From Gigantopelta aegis (taxonomy: Eukaryota > Mollusca > Gastropoda > Neomphalida > Peltospiridae), in NCBI RefSeq assembly GCF_016097555.1, contig NC_054713.1, forward strand, positions 9,845,971 through 9,909,970: a DNA stretch of 64,000 nucleotides. Direction: 5' to 3'. Each line of letters begins with the position of its first letter. Positions within the stretch are counted from its first letter, which is position 1. Both the position numbers and the translations under genes were made by a program. The notes under the pieces were generated by a model, which was not told where the DNA came from, ran no database searches, and was given only the letters and a program-made list of their open reading frames with translations. Shown here piece by piece: positions 1 to 37,899 of the stretch.

Positions 1-2325
1 CCAACAACAAAAAACAAAAAAAAAAAAAACAACAACAAAAAACCACACACAGAAACCCCCACAAAACAAACCCCAAACCAAACAAACAAACAAACAAACA
101 AACAAAACATTACGGTTATGTCGAAAATGAGCCGTGAATGGTACCATTTTCTTCAGTTAATACTTTCAAGGAAGGGATGCAGAACTAATATTTATGGGTC
201 ATAGTTTGGTTGATATAATGCATATAGTGTTTAAACAATATTCGTTAATATTGTCGCCTATGCCATTTTATTTGGCATAGTACAACTATATAACCACTGA
301 ACTAAGTACGGTAACAAATATGGCGGCCTCCATTGCGGTTGTATTTATAAAAAAAATGATCTGTGTATGCAATATTTAGCACGAGGTGTGTATGATAGTC
401 GAGGACCTGAGCGCAAAACGATTCTTGTGGCATTGATAAATACAAAAAGCAGACGGTCGGCAGTACAAATCAAAAGAGGAGACATTGTCAGAACGATGGA
501 AAAAAGTTTTTAAAAAAGCCTTATATTATAGATATTAAACGCATTAAAAAGTATTTCCATCAATTTTATCTGAAGCTATATTTTAAGCCACACAGTGATA
601 GTTCTGAATAATCAACACATATTTCAGTGAAAGGAGAAAGAATGTCGTACACTTTTAAAAACATTAATAACTGCTTTCAAGATGATTGTATCTGCACTTT
701 AAAAAAAAATGCATTAGTGTATTGAAACCACACCTCCGTATAAGGTGACCTCCATTGATTATTAATCTACTTCAGGTGCGGAGCTAGGAATTTGAGAAGC
801 GGGGTTAAGGTTAATAAGTTAGGGAGTCAATCTTTTTTTTTTCACTTGGCAGCTAAAGGGGGATACACTTTCTTTTTTGTTAATAGCTGCTTCAAGAGTA
901 AGGGTATGTGTCCTTTTTATTAAAATCACACCTCCGTACTAGATAACGACCAAGTAACATCCATTTACTACAGGTGCAGATCTAGGACTTTGAGAAGGGG
1001 GTTAAGGTTAATGAGTTGGGCTGTCAAACTGTAGCTGGTGTTATTACACCAGGAAAACCTAGACGCATTTTGTTTTGTTTTTTACCTGACAGCTAAAGGT
1101 GGTAACATGTTGGACTCGTCACTGCACTTTGAAAGGCAACAACGCGTGTATTGATGTATTACATGTAGTGGATTCAAGGCTACAATGTTATAGCATTGTA
1201 TTATAGCACCTTTAACTAAGGTTTCCCTACCGACCCTAAATTTACGCTGCGACCCTAAACAAATGTTGACTACCAACCCCCCCCCCCCCAAACAAAAAAA
1301 CAACAACCCCCCAAAAAAACCAACATCTACCGCGATGTTTGCAGTCCGCAAACTAAAGGAGGTCATATATATCCCGATCGCCCCCACTCCCGCTTTAAGT
1401 GCCCTTTTTAATTAATTATTATTATTTTTTTTTTTTTTCCTAAATTCATCTTTGGGAGCTTTCCTTCAACAAACTCAAATTGCCCGTTTTAGCATTTTGT
1501 GACCCCCCCCCCCCCCCCCCCACACCGTTACAAAATCCTGGACCCACCCCTGCATATGGTGATACAAAACAATTATAGAAATAAGAAAATCAAATTATAT
1601 GGCAATTGCCAAAATGTTACTCTACTAACACTTTTTAGAGAAATTGTATGAAAAAAAGAAGACCAAAAAAATAAATAAATAAAAAAACCGCCTATGAAAC
1701 ATCGCTATGTGGCAAATCATTGATTTCTTTCATTATTGGTTTTATCTAAAAAAAAATAAAAAAAAAATAAAGGAAAACAAAAAAACAAAGAAGAAAAAAA
1801 ACCCAAAACCTCCACAAAAAATAAACCTGACATATTTTAGATGTTCTTAGAGTATTTTATACTCTTGTGCTTTCAAATGTGAACGACAAAACCGAAATAC
1901 ATGGTTAGGGCCGTATCTCTGCACAACACAGAGACGAACGGGCATTTTTCAAAATAGTGGCTGGTTGATTGATTCTATCTAATGCCTCGTCTATAGGAGG
2001 ACAGCCACTGCCGGGAAATCAGTTACCGAAGATGTCATCCCTCGTGCACCGCCAAAAAGAGGACTGCCACTCCCAGACTAGTTTACGAAATAAAAACTGT
2101 AGCTAGTGAATGAATGAATGTGTTAACACAACCCAGCAAGACAAAAAAGAAATACATTTGCTATTAGGACCGTCGGAACCGGAGGGCTGGGGTGGGGATG
2201 GTGGTTGGAGGACTATTGTGTTGTGGAGGTTATCTTAGATGATACAGCTGGTGAATAAATAATGTCGTCATCGCCGTCAACAAATACGTAGATCCCAGCT
2301 GTAATATAAACATTCGTTTTGACCA
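1..2325. other. Non-coding, A/T- and C-run-rich, with a two-copy tandem repeat
   Basis: No gene is seen. A unit of about 200 bp containing CACACCTCCGTA, GGTTAAGGTTAATAAG-like and CAGCTAAAGG blocks occurs twice (about 724-905 and 922-1105). Positions 100-280 resemble 39620-39760 in the same orientation. Confidence 0.6.
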
Positions 2326-2545
2326 TTAAAGGGACATTCCTGAGTTTACTGCACGTACGAAATTATTTGAAGACAAAATCCAGTTTGGGCTTCTTACAAA
2401 TATTAAGACGACCAGGAACACATTGACTATACAGACACTAATATTCTAAACAAGAAAATATATTTAATATGTAAGTTTAATCGTAGAAATATTTTATTAG
2501 TCGAAAACATCTTACAAAGCAGCAAACTCAGGAATGTCCCTTTAA
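2326..2545. mobile_element. MITE with TTAA ends (internally deleted)
   Basis: It starts TTAAAGGGACATTCCTGAG and ends with the inverse, CTCAGGAATGTCCCTTTAA. Most of one arm is missing. It is the same family as 36979-37352, 47583-47974 and 62564-62942. Confidence 0.8.
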
Positions 2546-2599
2546 TAAGGCATAGGAAAGAATAGATGTTTAACGACACCCCAGCGAGAAAAATACGTC

Positions 2600-3960
2600 G
2601 GCTATTGTGTGTCAAACTATTGTAAGTAGAATAGAATTAATGAGGCATAAAATACACTAGTAGCAGAGGAACGAAGATGAGGTAATAAGGCAATGAGGTA
2701 GGAAGAGTTGAAATTGCAAAAACTGTTTTGTGTTAATTGATCTGCTAGAAATTTGAAAACAAAAAAAAGATACTATTTCCCTAAGAGCACTGTATATCTG
2801 TTTGTCTGTCCGTCCGTTTGTATGTCTTTCAGTCGGTCTATCGACCTATCTATCTATCTATCTACCTACATGTACCTATCTATCTACCTACCTACCTACC
2901 TATCAACTATTGCGTGCATGCATATATGCATGTATGTATGTACATGTATGTATATATGTGTGTACGTACGTACGTACGCACGCACGCACGCACGTCTGTC
3001 TGTATGTCTGTATGTATGCATGTATCTCCTATTTTGTGTAATCACCACAGATTCCGTGTACATTTGTATATTTTCAATATTTATACATTTATAATATACC
3101 AATGTTTGCTGTCTTGATTGTTTCGTGCATATACCCGACGATGGTCCAAGCACGATGTCCTGGACGCGCAACTCAAATGGTTAGAGGGGAATACAAAGCT
3201 AGTAACCAGCAGATAGATAACATTTCAAACCATTTCTAACTTCCACCGTTTTCTAGCAACCGTGTATAGATATGTAATCAATTCTGACATAACCAATACA
3301 TTGCAGTCAAGTAGAAAACATAAACAACTAGTCTGACCGTAAAGTTGCGTACAAATGCGATTTAATGATTTAAATGAAAGTTTGGTGGGTGTTGATGAAG
3401 AAACTGACGGGTACTGTGGTTGTAGGACAGACGAATACTGTGCAAATCACAAGGTGAAAGTCATTTGTTGTCATGGGTGAATGAATGAATGAATAATATT
3501 TAACAAAAAAAATACATCGGTTATTTGTTGGCAAACGTATGTAAATACAAAAATGAATAGGTAAAGTACGGCTTAACTACTGTAAAGAAACAGAAAATAT
3601 TAATAATGCTTACAATTCTGATCTTGAATGACTTTGTATGACCTTAAATGACATTAGCGTAACCTTTAGGTATGAATTTATTGACTATAATGCATATTTT
3701 TCGCAATTCCTGTGTCATTGCCTTTAAATGGATACCAAACACGCTATGTTTGTATTGAAAAATATATTTGACCTACGTAATCAACATTTTTAAAAGGGGC
3801 GTGTCCAAAGACGTCAATTGAAACAGTTGCCCAAAAGTGCCAAGGGGGCACCCGTCAGATTCATCATCTATACACCCCTGACTAACATTTAAAACAATAA
3901 AATTGTATTTGTACGCAACTTTACGCTTATGTTTAACATCTACTTGGTTAATATGCGTGT
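2600..3960. repeat. Dispersed repeat and TATC/TACC/TGTA/ACGC simple repeats; otherwise empty
   Basis: Positions 2640-2830 match 41060-41250 in the same orientation and 34000-34200 inverted. Tetranucleotide tracts run 2842-3030. From 3030 to 3960 I see nothing recognisable. Confidence 0.5.
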
Positions 3961-3962
3961 AT

Positions 3963-4282
3963 CCTCGGACGACCGGCCTCGGTGGCGTCGTGGTTAGGCC
4001 ATCGGTCTATAGGCTGGTAGGTACTGAGTTCCAGATCCCAGTCAAGGCATGAGATTTTTAATCCAGATACCGACTCCAAACCCTGAGTGAGTGCTCCACA
4101 AGACTCAATGGGTAGGTGTAAACCACTTGCACCGACCAGTGATCCATAACTGGTTCAACAAAGGCCACGGTTTGTACTATCCTGCCTGTGGGAAGCGCAA
4201 ATGTAACCATATGTCTGACGCCATATAACCGTAATTAAAATGTGTTGAGTGCGTCGTTAAATAAAACATTTCTTTCTTTTGT
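3963..4282 (+). mobile_element. tRNA-derived SINE, head type 2
   Basis: The head contains GGCGTCGTGGTTAGGCC (A-box-like) and a weaker B-box. The body ends GAGTGCGTCGTTAAATAAAA with a TTTCTTTC tail. Confidence 0.8.
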
Positions 4283-4445
4283 ATCCTCGGACAGCATATC
4301 AAACAGGCAATTTTATAGCTATCTCAATTTGCCTCATTTTTTTTTACTTCATTGACCGAATTTACGAAGCCCGTTTATATGGCTCTCTCAGTTTGTCCCA
4401 ATTGTGGACTTAATGGGCAGTTTACGAAGCCAGTTTGTGTTCAGT

Positions 4446-4601
4446 GCAGGGCCCACATTTTCGAAGCAATATTAGCCTACAAAATCGTAAAATCATCGTA
4501 AGCTATGACGTCACTATGGCGTGTGCTGTAAGGACGTCACACCCTACGATGGTTTTACGATTTCGTAGCGCTAAGATAGATTCGAAAATATGGGCCCTGG
4601 T
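4446..4601. mobile_element. Palindromic MITE, about 155 bp
   Basis: The left end CAGGGCCCACATTTTCGAA is mirrored by TTCGAAAATATGGGCCCTG. The arms pair over most of the length. No autonomous partner is seen. Confidence 0.7.
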
Positions 4602-5223
4602 GCTTAAGCATTGTAAATACACGCAGTTCCACGCACATAAGTTAAAAACAGACTCTGTAAAATCGGGCCATTGAGTTAAGTTTGATCTGGGTCCATGCAC
4701 GTCCGTCACCAAAGTGTTTATGGAAACCAGCCTTAACTGAAACAAAATGCTTAGTACAGAAAACAAATAAAACTTCTTAACAGCAAACTTAAAGTTACGA
4801 TGTTTTTCGAACTTGGCTACTAAGACTCTATTAGAATATTTACGGTTTTTGTCAATTTTTGTTTGGGGGGGGGGGGGGTAGCCGATAGTTTGGCGAGCAC
4901 ACCCCATCTAAACGTGATCGTGCTTGGCACGGGTTACATCTAGTCTAATTATAGAGCTCAACTAAATTAGTTAATAAAATACATTTATTTATTTTATGGA
5001 TTATTGTCTTTCGTATAATTTAACATCCTGATGGTGGGGTAACTGCAGGAAGTTGTGATGAATCTTCGAGATGTATCAAACCTGGAATGACAAAAAAAAT
5101 AAAAAAATAAAAACATAGTATCTATGTTTAAATTAGAAAAAGAAATTGGTACAGTAATGACAAATATATACGAATCTGTGAATTTACTTACAATTCCAAA
5201 AGTAAACATTTGGCAAAATTATA

Positions 5224-5572
5224 AAAAAGTAAATTTTGTTTTATTTAACAACGCCTCTAGAGAACATTGCGGTTTTTTATCTTATTATCGGCTATTGGAC
5301 GTCAAAGATATGGTCATTCTGACATATTTCTTTAGAGGAAACCCGCTGCCGCCACATAGGCTACTCTTTCCAATAAGCAGCAAGGGGTCTTTTATATGCA
5401 CTTTCCCACAGACAGGACAACATATACCACGGCCTTTGATGAACCAGTTGTGGACCTCTGGTTGGAACGGAGAATAGCCCAAACTGCAAATGGGTCTACT
5501 GAGAAGTATCGATCCAATGGCGAACCACTTCACAGGCGGACAATCTACCGCTTAAGCTACTCCCCGCTCCCA
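5224..5572 (-). mobile_element. tRNA-derived SINE, head type 1, with target-site duplication
   Basis: It is flanked by the direct repeat GCAAAATTATA (5213-5223 and 5573-5583). On the minus strand it begins with the head, continues through TATATAAAAGACCCCTTGC-like body sequence, and ends GTTAAATAAAACAAAA. Confidence 0.85.
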
Positions 5573-5855
5573 GCAAAATTATAGGTCTGGCTTACCGTAA
5601 TATTTTTGGTGTCATAAATCTACTGTTTTGTTCTTGTGTTTTATATTATTATTGACGACGGTGCTGGTGGTTTTGGTGGGACGTTTTTCGGGACAATTTA
5701 GTGTTGTAGGTTATATTGTGAATGGTATGTGTGGTTTTGTTAAAAAGTCATTAAAATGGGCACACACAACCTTCTTCCGAATTCGCCATTGAAGTTATAA
5801 GGTGGGGAAAAAACCCCAACCCATCGAATAAACTTGATTTCGGGCCAGTACTTAC

Positions 5856-31408
<25,553 letters not shown>

Positions 31409-31414
31409 CTGGAA

Positions 31415-32350
31415 GGAGGAAAGCAAAATAAAAATGAACGAACGAATGAACGGATGGATGAATGCATAGATGGGAGAATGAATGAATGAATGAACAAAAC
31501 GAACGAATGAAGAAAGAAAGAATGGAAGAAAAAATTTATGAATTAAAGAATGAATGAAGGAACGAACAAATGAACGGAAGGTCGAAAGAATGAATGGATG
31601 AGTGAATGAATGAATGAATGAATGAATGGATGGATGGGTGGATGGATGGATGGAAGGATGGATGGTTGAATGAATGAAAAGGAAGGAAGGAAATGTTTTA
31701 TTTAACGACGCACTCGACACCTTTCATTTACGGTTATATGGCGTCAGACATGGTTAAGAACCACACAGGTTTTGAGAGAGGAAACCCGCTGTCGCCACTT
31801 CATGGGCTACTCTTTTCGATTGGCAGCAAGGGATCTTTTATATGCACTATCCCACAGACAGGATAGTACATATCACGGCCTTTGTTACACCTGTTTTGGA
31901 GCACTGGCTGGAACGAAAAATAGCCCAGTGGGTCCACCGACGGGGATCGATCCTAAACCGACCCCGCATCAAGCAAACGCTTTAACACTGGGCTACGTCC
32001 CGTCCCAAGGTTGAATGAATGGATGAATGGATGGATGAATGAATGAATGAATGAATGAATGAATGAATGGATGGATGAATGGATAGATGAATGGATGGAT
32101 GATTAAATGAATGAATGAATGAATGAATGGATGAATGGATGGATGGATGAATGGATGGATGGATGGATGGTTAAAATGAATGAATGAATGATTGGAACGG
32201 GACAATTTTCACTCGGAGAATGGGTCCACCGAAGAGGCTCGATCCTGCGACCAGTATATCTCAGGAAAGCGCTCTACGGACTGACCAGTATGTGAAATGA
32301 ATGAATGAATGAATGCATGCATTAATGAATGAATGAATGAATGCATGAAT
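31415..32350. repeat. (GAAT)n/(GGAT)n tracts split by a SINE
   Basis: Tetranucleotide tracts at 31430-31680, 32010-32200 and 32295-32350. A minus-strand type 1 SINE (about 31680-32010) sits inside, flanked by GGTTGAATGAATG on both sides. Confidence 0.85.
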
Positions 32351-32645
32351 GTGTAACGGCACCTCAACACAAAAATACACAATAGGTGTCAAACAAAGGT
32401 ATGTCATACACCTTGACCAAAAAGGTTAAGATTTTACCATAGATGTTTAGATTAAAACAGTGGGCACTTGTGGGACTGTTTGTGTCGCCGGCTGCGAAAT
32501 ATGGACTGACGTACACAGCGATATAAAGAGAGCCAACGTCGCAACCACGCGTGTACCCCGCATAGCACAATGCCATGCAGCATATGGTATTCAGATGTTG
32601 GCCTATTTTGATTTTTGGACCAACATGACTCATCAACAAATGTAA

Positions 32646-33909
32646 AAAATTTAAAGTTTGTTTTATTTAACGACGCCTCTAGAGCACATTGAATTTTATC
32701 TTATCATCGGCTATTGGAAAGAAAAGAAAGAAATGTTTTATTTAACGACGCACTCAACACATATTATTTACGGTTATATGGCGCCAGACATATGGCTAAG
32801 GACCACACAGATTTTGAGAGGAAACCCGCTGTCGCAACTTCATGGGCTACAAATTACATAATTTCATAATTTGTTCAGCAGTAATTGCCTGACTATGTCT
32901 TAAATAGATTATGATACATAGCCCATTTAGTTTGAAATTTGTTGTGTAAACTTTTACTATGATAAATACTTCTTTCTGTTAGATATCTAGATTTCAGAAT
33001 ATGTTTAAAATGTTTGATACTTGGTAAGCTATCTGTTACTTTACATTTATAGATAAAGAATTTAGCAAGTAATAGAAACAGATCACAAATTTCGTCAGAT
33101 GTTGTAATATTTTCTCCTAGTAGAATTAGTTTGTCATCAAGAGATAGATATTGAATATGAGGACATTTATCAGTGGGCTATTTCTAGTAAATGTATCAAA
33201 AATGTGTTTTGTTTAACGACTCCACTAGAGCACATTGGTCTATTAATCGTCGACTATTGGATGTCAAACATATGGTCATTTTGACACGGTTATATGGCGT
33301 CAGACATATGGTTAAGGACCACACAGATTTTGAGAGGAAACCCGCTGTCGCCACTACATGGGCTACTCTTTCCGATTAGCAGCAAGGGATCTTTTATTTG
33401 CGCTTCCCACAGGCAGGATAGCACAAACCATGGCCTTTGTTGAACCAGTTATGGATCCTGGTCGGTGCAAGTGGTTTACACCTACCCATTGAGTCTTTCG
33501 GAGCACTCACTCAGGGTTTGGAGTCGGTATCTGGATTAAAAATCCCATGCCTCGACTGGGATCCGAACCCAGTAACTACCAGCCTGTTGACCGATGGCCT
33601 AAACACGACGCCACCGAGGCCGGTCTCGGCTATTGGACGTCAAACATATGGTCATTCTGACATATTTCTTTAGAGGAAACCCGCTGCCGCCACATATGCT
33701 ACTCTTTCCGATAAGCAGCAAGGGGTCTTTTATATGCACTTTTCCACATGCAGGACAGCACATACCACGGCATTTGTGTAACCAGTGGTGGACCACTGAT
33801 TGGAACGGAAAATAGCCCAAACTGCAAATGGGTCTACTGGCAAGGATCGATCCGATGACCGACCGCTTCACAAGCGGACACCCTACCGCTTAATCTACAT
33901 CCCGCTCCC
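32646..33909 (-). mobile_element. Nested SINE/LINE cluster with target duplication
   Basis: Flanked by CAACAAATGTAA at 32634-32645 and 33910-33921. It contains truncated SINEs (32655-32850), a LINE C-terminal piece (32851-33185), a type 2 SINE (33205-33625) and a type 1 SINE (33626-33905), all on the minus strand. Confidence 0.75.
32851..33185 (-). mobile_element. LINE C-terminal fragment
   Basis: The minus frame gives LSLDDKLILLGENI then ICDLFLLLAKFFIYKCKV, typical of the end of a molluscan LINE ORF2. The inverted partner is 45058-45385. Confidence 0.72.
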
Positions 33910-33999
33910 CAACAAATGTAAGTCATAGTCATGCTCAATAGTGTGTATTTTACTAACGACGTAAATTTGCACATATATGATGTTTGCATCGAGTTAGAT

Positions 34000-34720
34000 A
34001 GATTTAGATAGATTTAGATAGATCCATAGACACGCACACAGATACATACACACACACAACACACGCACAGACATACAAATATATAGTACTTTTAGCGAAA
34101 AGTATGTATTTTTCCTTTTCGTATAGCTAATAGGTCAATTAACACAAAACAGTTTTTGCAATTTCTATTCATTCTACCTCATTGCCTTACCTCATCGTTG
34201 CTCCTCTGCTATCAATTTATTGTCTGTGTCGTTAATGGTTTAAAATAGTCTGTATATAACAGCTGCGATGATCTACGAGTGTGACGTTGATGACCAAATT
34301 ATTTATGTATCATCTGTATCATCTACGATAACTTTGCTGATTTAAATGATTCCATCTTTTCACATCTATTGCAGCATGGACAATCAAAAACTGATTGGAA
34401 AGATATATTGTAGCTTTATTGTTTGCCTGGGGAGTATGCTATGTCACGTTCACGTTTGTACTTTATATTATGTTCAAGAGTGCGAAGGGTCTGGGCACCG
34501 ACCGCTCTCGTCGGTAATGTTTTATGTTTTCCTATTCCATATCGTCACGAAGACAAATATAAACCCATCACGAAAATTCGTATCGTTTCATAAAACAAAG
34601 TCTAAAGGATATTTTGACAAAAATATTTTTAATTATGTTCTATATGCTGTATACACATGTATAGGTTCATCATTTAATACAAATTCAAAGAAAATTTTGG
34701 TAATTAACAAATAAAATTTA
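34000..34720. repeat. Inverted-repeat arm, left copy
   Basis: Blocks ACAGCTGCGATGATCTACG and GTCTAAAGGATATTTTGACA recur inverted at 40250-41250. A 122-codon frame here is not conserved in the partner, so I do not call a gene. Confidence 0.75.
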
Positions 34721-34888
34721 TGTTTTAAAACTGACAAATTGTGATGAGTGGTATATGAGGCAGTCATTTCATCTTCGAAAGAGAGAAACCGTTCATAGAC
34801 AACAAATTGTTCATGCCGAACACAGTCTCCTGCATATTTCCAAACATATTCATTTATATGCAGCTGATTCCTTTAGGTGGTTGGGTGG

Positions 34889-35090
34889 TGGGGGGGGGGG
34901 GGGGGGGGTGGTTGGGGGGGGGGGGGGGGGGGGGGGGGGAATGGAGGACGGGTCGTAGCTCAGTGGTAAAGCACTCGCGAAAATGCATTTACATTTTGAA
35001 AATATATTTGAAGGTTGTTGTTGTTTTTTTGTTGTTTTTTATTTTTTTTTATTTTTTTTTTTTTAACGAAATCTACTGAAAGTCTTTGAA
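34889..35090. repeat. Poly-G and poly-T tract
   Basis: G runs at 34889-34940 and T-rich sequence at 35020-35065, with a SINE head scrap GTAGCTCAGTGGTAAAGCAC between. Confidence 0.8.
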
Positions 35091-35323
35091 AACGCACCAG
35101 CCACATTTGTAATTTTGTAAAGTTTGGCAGACTATAGATAACCGAAACATAATATACAAGGGTTAGGATGAGAGTGAGGGTTAATGTTAGGGTTACGGTT
35201 AGAGGTACGGTCTAGACTACTACAGCCTGCTACAAACAACCGATGTGGAACAGTGGTGGCGCCATCAGGATCTCGGCTGACATTTAAAAGTCGTGGGTGC
35301 TGTCCTAGAAAACCAGAGCCCGT

Positions 35324-35441
35324 GCTTATAAAACTTTTAGAGTTCAGACTCAATCTCTAATGACGTCACACTCATACAATTTGTATGGAGTTGTCATGAC
35401 GTCAGTGTCTCAGACTCTAAAAGTTGTATAAGCACAACGCC
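35324..35441. mobile_element. Palindromic MITE, about 118 bp
   Basis: GTGCTTATAAAACTTTTAGA is mirrored by CTCTAAAAGTTGTATAAGCAC. The inner arms contain TGACGTCA. Confidence 0.7.
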
Positions 35442-35637
35442 AGATGCGCTCTATATCTTATTCGGCAGATGCGTGTGTTCAATGTCGCGATTTTGTCTGG
35501 GTGTGGGTGTGGCCTGGGGCGATCCTTTTTGCAACTTGTTTGCTGGGAGCGATTTATCAGTTGCATTATTGTTGAATAATGACATGAAAATCGTTGTGCT
35601 ACAGCGTGTATAGAAATTGCTGCTAGTGCGTGCCAAA

Positions 35638-36205
35638 GGAAAGGAAAGGGATGTTTTATTTAACGACGCACTCAACACATTTTGTTTACGGTGATATGGC
35701 GTCAGACATATGGTTAAGGATCACACATAGTTTGAGAGGAAACCCACTGTCGCCACTACATGGACTACTCTTTCCGATTAGCAGCAAGGGATCTTTTGTT
35801 TGCGCTTCCCACAGGCAAGATAGCACAAACCATGGCCTTTGTTTTTTTCAATTCATTTATTAACCTTGAACATTTACAGTTATGCATATACAACAATGAA
35901 ACAATGGAAGGTGTTGGCATGAAAAGAACACGGATAATATAAAAGTTTTTGTATAGAACTCTGTATATAGACTATCGATTCTCGTCTTTTAAACATTTTG
36001 AACAGATATTTCCCTAATTTACATAAATCATTTACATTGTTAGTTGATAGTAATTCTATCAATTTAAACATAGATGGATGGATTCTATAATATTTCTTGA
36101 TACGATTCTTGGTTGTTGAACCAGTTATGGATCACTGGTCGGTGCAAGTGGTTTACACCGACCCATTGAGCCTTGCGGAGCACTCACTCAAGGTTTGGAG
36201 TCGTT
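35638..36205 (-). mobile_element. Type 2 SINE split by a LINE 3' end
   Basis: The SINE body 35640-35842 resumes at 36112 (TTGAACCAGTTATGGATCAC). The insert reads, on minus, IELLSTNNVNDLCKLGKYLF, resembling the extreme C-terminus of a LINE ORF2. Confidence 0.68.
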
Positions 36206-36344
36206 ATTACTTTATTACACATGCGATGAAAATAACAACTGGACATCGTGTCGGGTATTTTCTGTGGTGTTTAGCAGATAATATATATAGAGAGGATACT
36301 CCCCGAGTGGCTTGTGATATCATCATTTATCAGCAGAGTTCAAC

Positions 36345-36615
36345 CGGCCTCAGTGGCACAGTGATTAAGCCATCGGACCACAGGCTGGTAACTACAGGGT
36401 TCGCAGCCCGGTACCGGCACCAACCCAGAGCGAGTTCTTAAGGGCTCAATGGGTAGGTTTTAAGGCCACTACACTTTCTTCTCTCTCACTAACCACTAAC
36501 CATCTAACAACTAACCCACTGTCCTGGACAGACAGCCCAGATAGCTGAGGTGTGTGTCCAGGACAACGTGCTTGAACCTTAATTGGATATAAGCATGAAA
36601 ATAACTTGAAATGAA
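36345..36615 (+). mobile_element. SINE, head type 4
   Basis: ACCGGCCTCAGTGGCACAGT head, GACAGACAGCCCAGATAGCT body, TTAATTGGATATAAGCATGA end. Confidence 0.78.
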
Positions 36616-36978
36616 AAGCAGAGTTGATAAAAGTCTGAAATCCGAGTGCTGATAAATTATGATATCACAAGACACGAGGAGGTATTCGTTTCATCATTCA
36701 TCATCATTATTTTCATCTGCGACAATTATACACAATGTCAGTAATGTGGGTCGAATGTCACTATATTTGGCAGCGGTAGACTCGTTAACTAGCATAACGA
36801 CAGTGGCGTGACGTTACTAATGTTAGGTTTAGTGTTGAAGTATACACAGTGACATAACAAAATAATATATTGTGATTAAAATTTGACCTATCAAGATTAT
36901 AAGAAGCCATATCTCCTAGGAGAATATCGCAGAAGATATCGCAAATTATAGTGCCAGAAATATCTCCTACAAAGGCCT

Positions 36979-37352
36979 TTAAAGGGACATTCCCGAGTTT
37001 GCTACACTGTAAGATGTTTCCGAAAAATAAAATATTTCTACGATTAAACTTACATATTAAATATATTTTCTTGTTTAGAATATCAGTGTCTGTATATTCA
37101 ATGTGTTTTTGGTCGTCTTAATATTTGTAAGAAGCCCAAACTCGAGTTTTTCTTCAAATAATTTCGTACGTACGAAAAAAACTTATTTTAGGAACTAAAT
37201 TGAAATTTTACCTAGTATAAATATTAGAACGATCAGAAACACGTTTAATATACAGCCACTAATATATTTGATATGTAATTACAATCGTTAAAAAACCTCT
37301 TTTAGTCGATAACATCTTAAAAAGTGCAGCAAACTCAGGAATGCCCCTTTAA
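36979..37352. mobile_element. Palindromic TTAA MITE, 374 bp
   Basis: Starts TTAAAGGGACATTCCCGAG and ends CTCAGGAATGCCCCTTTAA. The centre contains CGTACGTACGAAAA. Confidence 0.85.
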
Positions 37353-37639
37353 TGAATGATAATTTTCGTTCTCACATTACAAAAAGGCCCAACAAGTTTT
37401 GCAATTTCAATTCATTCTCCACGTTTGTCTTACCTCATGTTGCAAAACCTCGTCCGGATCACCACGTCTATCGCCAGTGATATTGATCAGTCTCTTTCTA
37501 ACATACGAAATATACTACGCACTTGCTCAAGGAAAAATTATATATACATATCAGCTGTACAAATCTAGGTAACTTTGTTAGTTGAACCTACGTCAGCTAT
37601 AAAAATCTAGGTAACTGTATTAGTTAAATCCACTAGCAT

Positions 37640-37860
37640 ATAAACCTCCCCCCCCCCCCCCCCCCATGTATTACATCTTTCCAGGGCCGTACCCTCGGGC
37701 GGAGGGGGGGGGGAGCAGTTTCCCCCCGGAATCTCACTTTTGTAATAGCATACACATCTCAGGGTTTAATTTGTATAGTGTTTCATTTGTTTATAACTAG
37801 TATTCCCCCCCCCCCCCCCCCGTCCTAAGATTTTGATCAGGGTACGGCCCTGCTTTCTTC
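37640..37860. repeat. Poly-C/poly-G repeat
   Basis: C runs near 37648-37664 and 37805-37820 flanking CCGTACCCTCGGGCGGAGG. AGGGTACGGCCCTG at the right mirrors CAGGGCCGTACCCT at the left, suggesting a small palindromic element. Confidence 0.55.
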
Positions 37861-37899
37861 TTTTGTTGTTTCTAAACCAAGATATGACGGCAAAGACGT

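Noticed and set aside
5740..5855. Read-through C-terminus of gene A ending at 5740
   Set aside because: The donor GTAAGT at 5855 is consensus and the residues after it do not resemble a GH9 end. Kept only as an alternative.
34346..34714. 122-codon frame as a gene in the spacer
   Set aside because: The inverted partner at 40250-40600 has frameshifts and stops in the same alignment, so the sequence is not under coding constraint.
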